Shown here one piece after another: positions 1-10,900 of a stretch of 64,000 bases of DNA (position 1 is its first letter; each line of letters opens with the position of its first letter). Source of the DNA: Baylisascaris procyonis (Eukaryota > Nematoda > Chromadorea > Rhabditida > Ascarididae); contig JAZARR010000074.1 of assembly GCA_037389465.1 (NCBI GenBank), positions 3,410,001 to 3,474,000 of the forward strand, read 5' to 3'. The notes beneath the pieces are model-generated. The model was not told the DNA's origin, searched no databases, and worked only from the letters and a program-made list of their open reading frames with translations. The position numbers were made by a program, and so were the translations under genes.

Positions 1-1420
1 CATATAGATTATATAGTTGTATATCTGAGGATTCAGCCAGCTTATCGATCAGTGAAATTCGAATGGTGGAATTTGTTGGATATTACTATTCTCTCTCAAA
101 TTTTTTCTTTTTTTATAGTTTATTTAGCTAATCTTCGAATATTATGAAGCCTGGAAACTTCATAGTACATAGTAAGCAAAATTTATTGAATAATTTGCAG
201 AATAGCTCATCTTAAAACGAGCACAAATTATTTTTGTTTTGATCTACTTCGAGGATGTGAAGATAAGCTATAAAATGTGTGTTTGATGCGAGTCTCTCAA
301 GTGTGCTTTTATAGTTGCTACTTGGCTATTTCCTTATGCGTGAATTCATTGATGTGCACGAAGGCCAGTTATCAACCTACTAGGGGCACATGGAGAGCTG
401 TTCGATAAGACAGGCACTTATGAAAAGGTTCGGAATCAAGGAAGGGAGGCAAAAGCTCGGACAACCGTAGGAATAAGGTGGATGGAGGTGATTTTCGTTG
501 ATGGGATCCCTGGATGAAAACTGCTGCAAATGTGAGAGGCCTTTGAAAAAGTTTGCGGAAATCATTAATTAATTTAATGATAGATATATTCATATTATCG
601 CTGGAATATCCACATGCTGACTTAAACACCTCCCTTTGTATTTAAAAATTATTTACGCTTATTCTAATATTTGATTTGATTCAGCGTTTTTTTTTTTATT
701 CCGATCGGTGTAATTCATCATGAGCTTAAAACTTTTAATTTTTTCCAAGAGTTGAATTTTGAATTCACTTTATAATTTCTATCCTTTTCGGGTTGTCAGA
801 TAGTGGAATAAACTCTCTGTTGATGCCGTTTCAGCGTCTAATGTCTTTCCGTTCACTAGTCACCTAAGACGTTTCGACCACGGAAAAATCTTTTTAAGTT
901 TATGTTTATCCTGATATTAGCTTTTTGATCGTTGTGATAGCATGTTTTATTTCTTCGTTTTATTTTATTTGATTTTATATTTTGAATATTCTTTAATATG
1001 CTTTAAAAAAATAAACACTTCAAAAGTAATCTTTGAAAATCTCATCTAGCGCTTAGAAAGTTTATTTCAATGCCTGTATTTTGCGTTTGAATTGTACACA
1101 TTAGTTTAGAAAGCTTCTAACAAATGGGAATAGAACAGAAACGAGAACCATGGATCAAGGATTGCCATTTCTTGAAGAGTTTGCTTAGACCATGTTATTC
1201 GCAGCCGCTAAAACTTTCGGTCTTTCGGTTTGAAATTTAAAAAAAAAAATTGAAGTCTTGATAAATATTTAAAAAAATTGTTGTGATTAGCAGAAAACAG
1301 CAAATTTCTATACATATTAGGATATTCAAAAGTACTGGATTTTCAACTTTATCTGCTTTAGATTTCTGCGACGTAACGTTTATGAAGGTGAAGGTTTGTA
1401 CCATTTCATCCCAACATTTT
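1..1420. other. Upstream non-coding region, no gene seen
   Basis: AT-rich sequence with homopolymer A and T runs. Short open frames exist on the - strand around 372-629, but they have no convincing splice borders and no recognisable protein. It probably holds the promoter and any outron of the vha-17 gene. No TATA box or other defined element stands out. Confidence 0.5.
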
Positions 1421-1428
1421 TTTTTCAG
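1411..1428 (+). promoter_or_regulatory. Probable spliced-leader (trans-splice) acceptor of vha-17
   Basis: A long T run ends in TTTTCAG at 1428, 11 bases before the vha-17 start codon. In nematodes such a site close to the first AUG, with no coding exon upstream, is the usual position for spliced-leader addition. It could instead be a cis acceptor following an untranslated first exon. The sequence alone does not separate the two. Confidence 0.5.
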
Positions 1429-1439
1429 GCCTTTCAACA

Positions 1440-2435
1440 ATGAGTATATTAATACCGTTAGTATCAGTATCCGCATTCTGGTTAATCATCGGTGTAGGTG
1501 GTCCTTTTGTTGTACCGAAAGGTCCAAATAAAGGTAGGAATATTTGCATGTTTCAACGTTCGATTGACTAACAGATTTTTGTAATATAAAGTTTTTTTTT
1601 CTTTTTTTATTCATAGTGACTTTCTTTTGAATAAAAATTAGGCATTCAATTTTTAATGGTATTCGATACCCTATGATAACATTTTAAGCACTCATGTGAA
1701 GCTCACTGAATTGAATTCTTGGCCGGTCAATAGTCATGTTTTATTATTTCAACGCTATGAAGCCGCCATTTTGAGCCATGACAATTCTGCTGGTTCATTG
1801 CAATGTGTTTCTTTAATCGCGAAGTGAATCATGTCGGCCAAGCATTCCTTTTTTTGCAGACATAGGATAGGTTCCTGCTTCGTGGATCAGCACGACATAT
1901 AAAGTTCCTCTCAATAATGTTTTGTTGAACGCTGCAAAAAGAACGCTGCTTATTGCCTTGAGATTATAAGTAGGCAGTTTTTCGCTGATATCCATCTTAA
2001 CAGATATTCAATACTAAAAATTAAATTTTAAAATTAGTCCCTGTATTATTGTTTTTATTGGACGGTGATTTTTGCGCAGCATTTGCATCACCGTTTTTTG
2101 CTGGATAATGAAGGAAAAAATCGGTGATTCTTTTAATATATGATTGATTACTTTCATGATTACAGATCGGTTTTATTTGAATGTAACGACTTAGAATTGA
2201 TGAGTTTTTTTTGAGTATTTGAGAAATGATGGAATTATCCAATGATATGATATGTTCCATATTTGCAGGTATCATTCAAACGATGATCATACTCACAGCG
2301 GCTTGTTGTTGGCTGTTTTGGATTTTAGTTTATCTTCATCAGCTAAATCCACTTATTGGACCACAATTGCCAGTAAGGACAATCAAGTGGATCAGCGAGA
2401 AATGGGGTGATGCACCTCAACTCGTCAATCAATAA
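1440..2435 (+). CDS. vha-17: V-type H+-ATPase subunit e (VHA-17 / ATP6V0E family)
   Basis: Two exons, 1440-1533 and 2269-2435, are joined across a 735-bp intron with a GT..TTTGCAG border and split a glycine codon (G|GT). The product is 86 residues, the usual length of this family. It starts MSILIPLVSVSAFW and ends WGDAPQLVNQ. Two hydrophobic helices are visible, at about residues 5-26 and 32-55, followed by the conserved segment LHQLNPLIGPQL and the tail ISEKWGDAP, which matches C. elegans VHA-17 closely. Subunit e is a small hydrophobic component of the membrane Vo sector of the proton pump, which acidifies endosomes, lysosomes and secretory or excretory epithelia. The start is fixed by homology and by the 3' splice site just upstream. 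The next gene begins 2.5 kb downstream on the same strand, too far for a typical nematode operon. Confidence 0.95.
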
Positions 2436-4911
2436 GTGATTATAATATCGAACTCTTGTCAAGCTGTCCATAAGAGTTGTGAACGATGTCCTCTAAATTC
2501 CCATCTTTTGTTTATACCCACATCACATATGCTTTCATTAACATAACGTCACTTGCCGTTACTAAGCAACAAAAAAGGAACTTCCTACATACACATAAAT
2601 TTCCACATGAAATATGTATAAAAACATGCATTTGCATATATGCGTATGCATGTATTGACATGTGCTTATGTGTTTATATATAAATTTCACTACAATTCTT
2701 TATTTGGGTGAAGGCGGGAGGAGTGTTAAACGATGGTTTTATTTAAGATGGGATAATTTTGTGCGACGAACTATGGAAGAGATATTTTTTTTTTTATTCT
2801 AAAGGATTTCAATATTATTTGATGTTGGAATGCTTCGAATTTGTTTAGTTCGTTGATTTCTTTTATTTTTACTTTATTTAATAGTAGGTTTTTATTAATA
2901 TTCCGATCGCGATTATTGTATGATATGCAGTGAAATTTTTCGACAACGTAATTGTAAATCTACAATGCTTGCATTTACAATTACCAATAAAGCAGCAAAC
3001 AGCAGTGTGATTATCAAACTGCGAGTAGCATTTCACAATAAAATGCATCATTTAATTAGCGCTAATAATACGTGAAAAATTCGCCGGTGAACAATATAAG
3101 GTGAGCTGTAGTAGTTTCACGCATCTTCGTATTACTTACTTTTCGTTGTGAATCATTAACCAGCTTAGCATTACGCTTTGTGTTAGTCAACAAAATGCCG
3201 TTCTCGAGAAGGTTGTTTAGAATTTGAATTCGTGAGTATCACACTGATCTACTCACATAACTGTTCAAAGTAAACAGTGATCTACTAAGATAACGCTAAG
3301 TCAGCAGTTATGTTGCATGATGTTGGATGCACATATATATGTTTGGAATGTTTTGATAGAGTTCTGAAATTTTCTAACGTTCATTTTATGATCGCTGTAA
3401 TTTGAAAGGATTTCTTAGATAAATGAAGTGATTGAAATATTTTTTTATGACCGCATTTTATTACCTCGAAAGCAACTCCGGAGTCATAGTTTGGCGAAAA
3501 TTTTAGAGGGCGGAGTTTAGTTATGTATATTCATGTAGATACAGGGAGTATTTAATTATGTTTAGTGTGTAATTCTTGCTGATGTCAAATGTAATTTTTT
3601 TTTTTTTGAGTGTTGTCATGAAGATTGGGTAAGGGGAGCCGTAACCTGTTCCGGAGACTTAAGGGAAGGAGTTTTTGGAGAAGATGGTGGGGATTTTATT
3701 GTGGACATTTTGATCTTTGCCACTACCGGATGGAAGATCTCTTGCAAAAGTATGGTTGTTGGACTAGTCGTATGGTTAGGAAATTTATGTAGTGATCGAT
3801 TCGTCAACCAACGTGATGGAGGTATTACGCATCACAAAGTTAGGTGGGAGGAAGAAGGAATTTTTGTAAGTGTAAAAGATGGCTGCAAAAGGAAAGCAAA
3901 ATGAGGGGTCACAAATGGCTTCATATGGTACAAGAAAGTGCTTTCTATATTCACACTTCCGTGGTGCGCGCTTTAAATGTGGACAATAGAAGGGGAGGGG
4001 GGTTTGCTTTGAATAAGTGAAAAGGCTATGGCACAAACGGATTGAGGAATGGTATTGTCCATCAGATGGACATCAGACAATGGTCTTTTACAACGGATCT
4101 TTGATTGAAAGGATTTATATTGCTTTTAAGAAGGCAGAAAGGACCTTTTTCCCTTCTCAAATCCCGGCTTTCTGGGAATAAGCGCTTTTGTTGATGGATT
4201 TCAAGTTGCTAAAATTCTGTCCGCTTTCTTTTCATTTTAGTGATCATCACTCACGTTTATCTCTGTTGCATGTTGAAACCTCATCGCTGCTTGAAAAATA
4301 TCAGCACAATGTTGGTAGGGTATCAAACACTTTTTAGCTGTTAAATTTTATTTCAAAAATCCTCAAACGAGTTTTTTGCGATGTTAAATTCGAATTAACG
4401 CGCGAAAACTATGCGAAGCGATTAATTCGTATCATTGAATTAGAAGTTGACTGGTTGGTATTGTGAACGATTGGAGGAGGAAAAGGGAGGATGGAAGGTG
4501 AAAGTCGTAGGACAAAGTTAGATGCGTAAGTGTTGATAAAGTTGACAAAAGCAACTTAGTTATATTGTAAGGTGATATGTTCGAATTAGAAAACGTATAT
4601 ATAATTTCGTTTAGTTATGCGATTTTCAAATATAATTATTATTGCTACAAATGAGAGGAAATTGCTCTATTATAATCCTTATAGATTATGTTAGTAAATT
4701 TTATTTCCACTTGTAAAATTTGCTCTTATTTGACTCATTGTGAATACTTTTGAGTGCTATTGAATATTCTTACATTGCTGGTATAAAGAATAATTTTCTC
4801 TCGAGATAGAATTGTTTGCTTCCACGTTACAATAATAAAGGTGATTTTTTTTTCTCTCTCTAATCGTTTTATTGTTTCGAGGGTACTAAACTATTGAAGT
4901 GTTGTATAGTT
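2436..4911. other. Spacer between vha-17 and the CAF-1 gene
   Basis: It contains the 3' UTR of vha-17 and the upstream region of the next gene. AATAAA hexamers occur at 2986-2991 and 3037-3042. A palindrome ACTCCGGAGT lies at 3475-3484. Short open frames on both strands (for example 3616-4036) have no supporting features. Confidence 0.5.
2986..2991 (+). terminator. Candidate poly(A) signal of vha-17
   Basis: Canonical AATAAA, 550 bases after the stop codon, with a second copy at 3037-3042. The distance is long for a nematode 3' UTR, so a nearer variant signal could be the one used. Confidence 0.3.
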
Positions 4912-7900
4912 ATGGAGCATTATATGCCAGAGATTTTTTGGCATGATCGAAAGGCGTTGCTTTCTGTTCACTTCAACAATACGACCGATTCGCAAAATTC
5001 TTATAAGGTTATCCATTTATGCATTTGAAAGATTTACATATTACCTATACAGGTAGGTAAGAGAAATATACAGATTAAAGTTCTGATGTGCAAGCCTATT
5101 GTCAGACACAATGTTGGCTCATATTTTAAGCTTGGGGAAGTCACATACATAAACGAATCTATAAAGAGATGCGCAGAGCAATTATCGTTGTAATGCGGCC
5201 TATCGAATTGGGATGAAAACGCATAGAAAGCATCGATCGTGATTGGGAACTTGACTTTACGATTGGTTATCTCATCTGAGGTAAAACGGTTTCTTAAAGA
5301 TCTGTATTTTATTGGGATGTAGATTTTCGTATTGACCTTTTTGAATATTATACTAAGAAGAGCAGTCTTATATTGAAATTGTGAGAGTAAAGAAAACTGG
5401 AATAGGCAGTGGGCTGTGATTGAATATATCTTTTGATGAACTCTTCCGTAGAACAGCATAAAATGCGAATGGATATCACCACAGCGGTATATCAGTATAC
5501 TTATATAATCTCGTAATGAATTAGTGTGAAGATCACATCTGCCATCGCCTTGTTTTTCCCTGATTGTTTATTGTATTGACCGGAAATGAATATAAATGAA
5601 ATTAAGTTCGCTGGAAATAAAGTTATAAAAAGTTGAAAAATTTTGAAGATAGTCACGACAAGTGTGCAGAAAGAGGTTCGAATATGGAGTTTTGAATTCG
5701 TGAAAGAGAACGGTGGAAGAGGACGTGATGCTCTTGCTGTTAATTTTATTGCGAATCTCGTCGGACATGGAGGCGTCGTCAACGTTGCTCGTTTCTCAAC
5801 AGATGGTTTTAATCGTTGAAAAATTTCATTTAAATGTTGAAATTTCTTGCAGAATTTTTTTTTATAATTGTCGTGTTTAGATTAATTTACTAAATGTGTT
5901 GCAATGCTTAGCGTATTTGGCAAAAATTTCCACTTCAGTTGTTGTATTTGGCACATAAGTTTGTTCTGTCTATATTAAAAGTGAGTGTCTCTTGTTTAGT
6001 ATGAACACCTTCACACGTATGAAGTGAAAACAGATAACGTTTGCGGTAGGTAAGTTTAAACTCATCTATAGTCACATGCAGGCTCATCTTATTCTATTTT
6101 TTTTTTCTGCATCTTTAATTGCTAGTTCTGCAAAAGAGACCATTTTTGGACGAAATTTGGCCCGTCGTGATGGTGGGCGATCTTTATTCTTAACCCAATA
6201 ATTTGTCATCCTGCATAACTACTATAGTTCGTTCTCTTCATTTTCATTTAAAATGTTTTCGCTGACGAAGGTGGAACATCTGATTTTCATTTTGCAGGTG
6301 AAATATTAGCGTCAGGTGATTGTGATGGTCAAGTTTTCCTTTGGAAGATTGGACCTGAAACTTCATCGACGGCTACAATAGATACGTGCCAACTTGATGA
6401 TATGCCACCCAACAAGGAGAATTGGGTGCGAATGCGATCAAATATTAGGTTCGTTTTATGCTCATTTTGTATGGCGATTACTGCTTGATATCTGAGCGTG
6501 CATGGGATTCTACCTGTCGGATTTTTGGTGTCTTATAAATACGCAGTTTCATAAGCATCATCCTTAACGTAAACGTTATGGAACTGAGCTCTGAAATATG
6601 GAATCTCTTCTTTATGTTTGGTATACTCATCATTCGTTTCGTTTACAGGTCCATGCCTCTCTAATAATATCCATGTTGCACTCTTATTTTCGAAGCACTG
6701 ATTTGGACAGAGCCGTCTTTTCTTTTTTCGATAGCCAGTTTTTAAACATCTAGAAGAAATCACTGCACCCTGCAATTTATGTTTGTAATGACTTTTATGA
6801 ATTTATGTATTTTCACATGACTTTCTCTGAATCTTCCAGAACGATGCATTTTTTTTTCGTTACAGGCACGACAGCGACGTTTGCGCACTGTGTTGGAGCC
6901 CTAACGGTCAGTATTTGGCGACGGTATCAAACGACGAGTCAATTCTTGTCTATAATGTGAAAGCAGGTTTGTGGGATTTTTCATCTTGAACAACAGTGCT
7001 GGCTGGCTCTATTTATGAAGTGACAAGGCAGAATAAGTAAAAAAAAAAAAAAACAGGAAATGAACCTTGTCTTGTTACGCTTTCGTTGGACATTAGCTCG
7101 TATTTGAGAAAAAAATTTATCTTTCTAGAAGTATGAACATGACTAACATTGTGGGGAGGAACGCAAATTAGGTAGGAGTATCTGAAAGGTAAATATTAAG
7201 TCGGAATTGGGAATAAAATTCAAGAAAGAAGTCGGAAAAAATTCTCTCCCTCTCTCTGTGTCACAGAGTATCCACATTTTTAAATTGATATGAAAAGTTT
7301 TTGATCGTAGTGCATTTCTGAGATGTGAACATGATTAAAACGGGAATTGGGGAGGAGTATCTGGCGGGCATACAGTTGCCATGAAGTAATAAAACTCGGA
7401 TTTTATTCTTTAAGTGTTCATCGTGTGCCAATTAAGGCAGTGTATATAATTATTGAAGGATGTCGGCTGTGGGTGATCCGAAATTACCGTCATTTCCCCA
7501 ACGGGATTGTTTGGGATCCAAGAGGGAAGTATCTTGTGACGATGTCGACCGATCGGAAACTCGATATCATTGATGCAGCAAAGGGCAGCAAGCTTAAATG
7601 CATATGGAGTGTACATATGAAACCGGGCATTATTTGTGGAGAGCATTTGCAAAACGAGGTTTGTTAGTTGTCATTTATTTGCACAACAACTGTTATGGAT
7701 CTAATTGTTCGTGATGAAAGGCATTAATTGTGTACGTGCTGTTTGATTGCATTGCCAATAAGGGCTGAATTTTGATTGTTGAGATGCGTTTCTTATCATT
7801 GACGAGAAATCGTCGAATCAGGGGGATATTCATTTGTTTTCAACGAGTTAGTTCAAAGGTGCAGCAAGGGTAAGAGGATGATGATTAAGTGATCCAGGTT

Positions 7901-10900
7901 CTTTCATAATAAATATGTTATATCTGCCGTCACAGTGGTTGTCATACGCGAGACTTGCAAAATGTTGTGCCGCCAGCAGGGGTCGAACCTGCGACCTTGG
8001 GCTTATTAGACCCACGCTCTAACCGACTGAGCTATGGCGGCTACGTGTTGGTGCCCAGAGAGGAAACTGTACAGTTCGACTTTTCTTTCTCAGCGGCAAT
8101 CAAAATTTTTGGTTTTGGCACAACATGCTTGTGACAAACGGAGGGAAAGGGCGAATGGAGGGAGGGTTTGGTCTTTCGCTTTTTCTCTTCCCGCTTGTCC
8201 CACAGTTAGTCAGTCGTGCTCAGGGATTGAATAGAAGAGCGTAAGGTGGTTGGTGGGTCATTGAACTTGTTTGTACCTATTGAGCGTGGTTGTAGACTTA
8301 CAGTTCCAAGACTCTTTAACAGCTAATGTAGCACGTGCACATACTGGCGCATCAAATGCTACTGAGTTTATCACGGAATTATTAAGTGTTTGATTTTGGC
8401 TTAATAATGATTGCTTATTTGATTGCAGAGCTACAAGTTGTTTCATGATGACCAGTTGATCAGCTTTGCGAGGGGACCAGATTTTACACCTGACGGCGAA
8501 CTGCTCATCGTTCCTTGTAGAGTTTTGTTATCGAATTTACGCACTTTTATAATTTCATAGTGATGCAATACAATGCCTAGAAGTTTGACTTCAACGAGGT
8601 TGAAATTAATATATTCTTCTGTTTCATCAATCCTAAATGTCTTCAAGTGCAAATGTTCACATTGTAATATCAGGTGACGAGGGGGACGGGAGAAATATTT
8701 TCACTTGTTTTCTGCAAGGCGATTAAATGCGTGTTTGAATTATGTTTATTTTCTTTGCGACTTCCTTTTTTCCTTTATTATTCCTTTTCCTGTGGAACAT
8801 TGTTTCGGCAGCATCTTTCTTAACCACCATCTACTAAATTAAGGAACCTGATGAAGCTTCTATTTGGTGTAATAAATTCGCAAATCAAAAACTTTCTTTT
8901 AAAACTGCTCTGAAGTTCAGGTTTGAAGGAATAATAATGAAACACTCAGATACACTTTTTCATAGTTTATTTATTCATATTATACTTCCTAGGTGCTTTT
9001 TCCCTGGATTAATAAATAGTTATCTTTTATATTCAGACTCTTTTTGGTGGCACCATGGCTTAATATTTTTGAAAAGTTTAGGAGAGTTTCTGTTTCGAGA
9101 AATGAGGTGGATTTCGAATTACAGTGTGTTTATGGTGAGATCCATCTCTTCTGTATTTTCAGGCGCTCATTTGGAAGTTGGCGGTTCAAATGTCTATGGT
9201 ACTTATATATTCCGCCGTTGCGATTTTGATAAGTGAGTTACTGGGCATTTCTTGTGGATTCCGTTTTGAAAACGTATACTTGATTAAAAATGTGGGAAAT
9301 TTAGATAATGATTTCTTAAGATAGTTTCTTGTTTTCCATCCGAAGGTGCTTTATTTGGCTGGAGTTAAAATGGAGAGAGGGCGAGTTGAGTGGAGGAAGG
9401 GAATAATAGGGATGGTGTTTACTACTTTCGTTTCGCCAGACCAAACTTCTTATGGATTTCAAAGTATGGTTTTTTATCCTCGACGTTTTCTTAAGTCAGC
9501 TGTTTTTGAAAAACTGTTCGGGAAAAATAGCGGTGAGGGTTCTGAAAATTCCCTGCTTTTCTTTGTTGCAGTTTTTAAAGGATTTCTTGTGATTAATCAA
9601 TTTATGAGACCATTACGTTTGGATCAAGTTCTTAAGGTGTTATTTCGGAAATCGTTTACAAAAATCTTAAATTTATATATCTGAATGCAGGAATGTTCGG
9701 TTATCGACTGTGATAAGAATGCTATTTTGCTTGTTTTATTAGACTATACCTATATAAGCTAATTCATTGAATGAAACGTCACATAGCGAAGTGATGTTAT
9801 TAGTTGTAAAAATTTTGCGTGAGCTTTTTAAAATTTATACTCCAAAAACAGTAGCAGATGAGTGATCCTGTGCTTATCTATTTCTGTATGATAAAATCAC
9901 TTCGTTGCCGAACGAGTGTTGTGTTGAAATTGGGTCTTTATCGTCCTAACATTGTTTACATTTTTTAAGATCCCATTTCAAACTTTTTTTTTTCGATTTT
10001 TCTTCATTCACCAAGTGAGTTTCTTGAAATTTATATTTTATATTTCAAACTGTTTGGGTGATTAATCGTTCGTTTGAATATGTTTACGATAAGCTGGATG
10101 GTTAGCTGTTCGCTAAAAATATGAAACATGTACTAGATAGGAAACAGTAAAGCCTGGCAGGCCTCTTTTTTTTGAGTATGGATTGGTGATATTTTACGTG
10201 AATGGTATCATCACTCATTCGATCGTTAATTTCATCTCATATCGAGTCTATCGTGGTTGTTTTTTTTTCTTTGTTTAGAAGAGTGCTCTAAATATTTTTG
10301 CATCCCACAAAATTTTTTTTCCATAAATCGATATTTTAAAGAGAAATGCGTTTTTTTCATGTGCATCAAAATCGATATGTAGTCTTTACTGAAAGATCAT
10401 TGCCTCATTGATGAGCTTTACGGTGGAATTGTTTGGGTGAAACGACTAAGTGGCTGACTTGAAACGTGGAATATTAAAGTGATATTTAGGGAACGACCAT
10501 ATGCGTTTTTGCCATCGCCAAGACCCACTTTTCGAGTTGCATGCAGTCCGATCATTTTTGAACTCAGAGAAGACGTCGAAGGGAATGCATCAGGGTGAGT
10601 CCATTGCGATTTGCTGGATCCTTATCCATTTCCTTCTTCTTTTTTTTTTTTTAAATCTACCATATTCTTTTATAAAAGAAATACTCGCCACTTTCGGATT
10701 ATATGCTACTGATATTTTAAGGGTGTTGATCCGAGAAGAAGACTTAAAGACACGCTTTATGCGAACAGCGTGGAAATTTTCCTGCAAAAGTTAACGGCTT
10801 TAATTGATTTGCATTGTTATGGTTTCAGGATTATGATTTACGGTTTCAGGCTACCATATCGGATGATTTGGGCAGTACTGACGAGGGACTCGGTTACTGT

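Noticed and set aside
5034..5459. 141-codon - strand open frame
   Set aside because: It lies within intron 1 of the CAF-1 gene, antisense. It has no splice support and no recognisable motif, and its length is within chance for a window this size.
7441..7458. Alternative start of CAF-1 exon 5 after GCAG
   Set aside because: It keeps the frame but inserts six residues (YIIIE-type) where the WD40 alignment with human has no gap. It is kept as an isoform possibility only.
8034..8234. + strand 66-codon frame overlapping the tRNA
   Set aside because: It starts inside the tRNA-Ile gene and lies in an intron of the CAF-1 gene.
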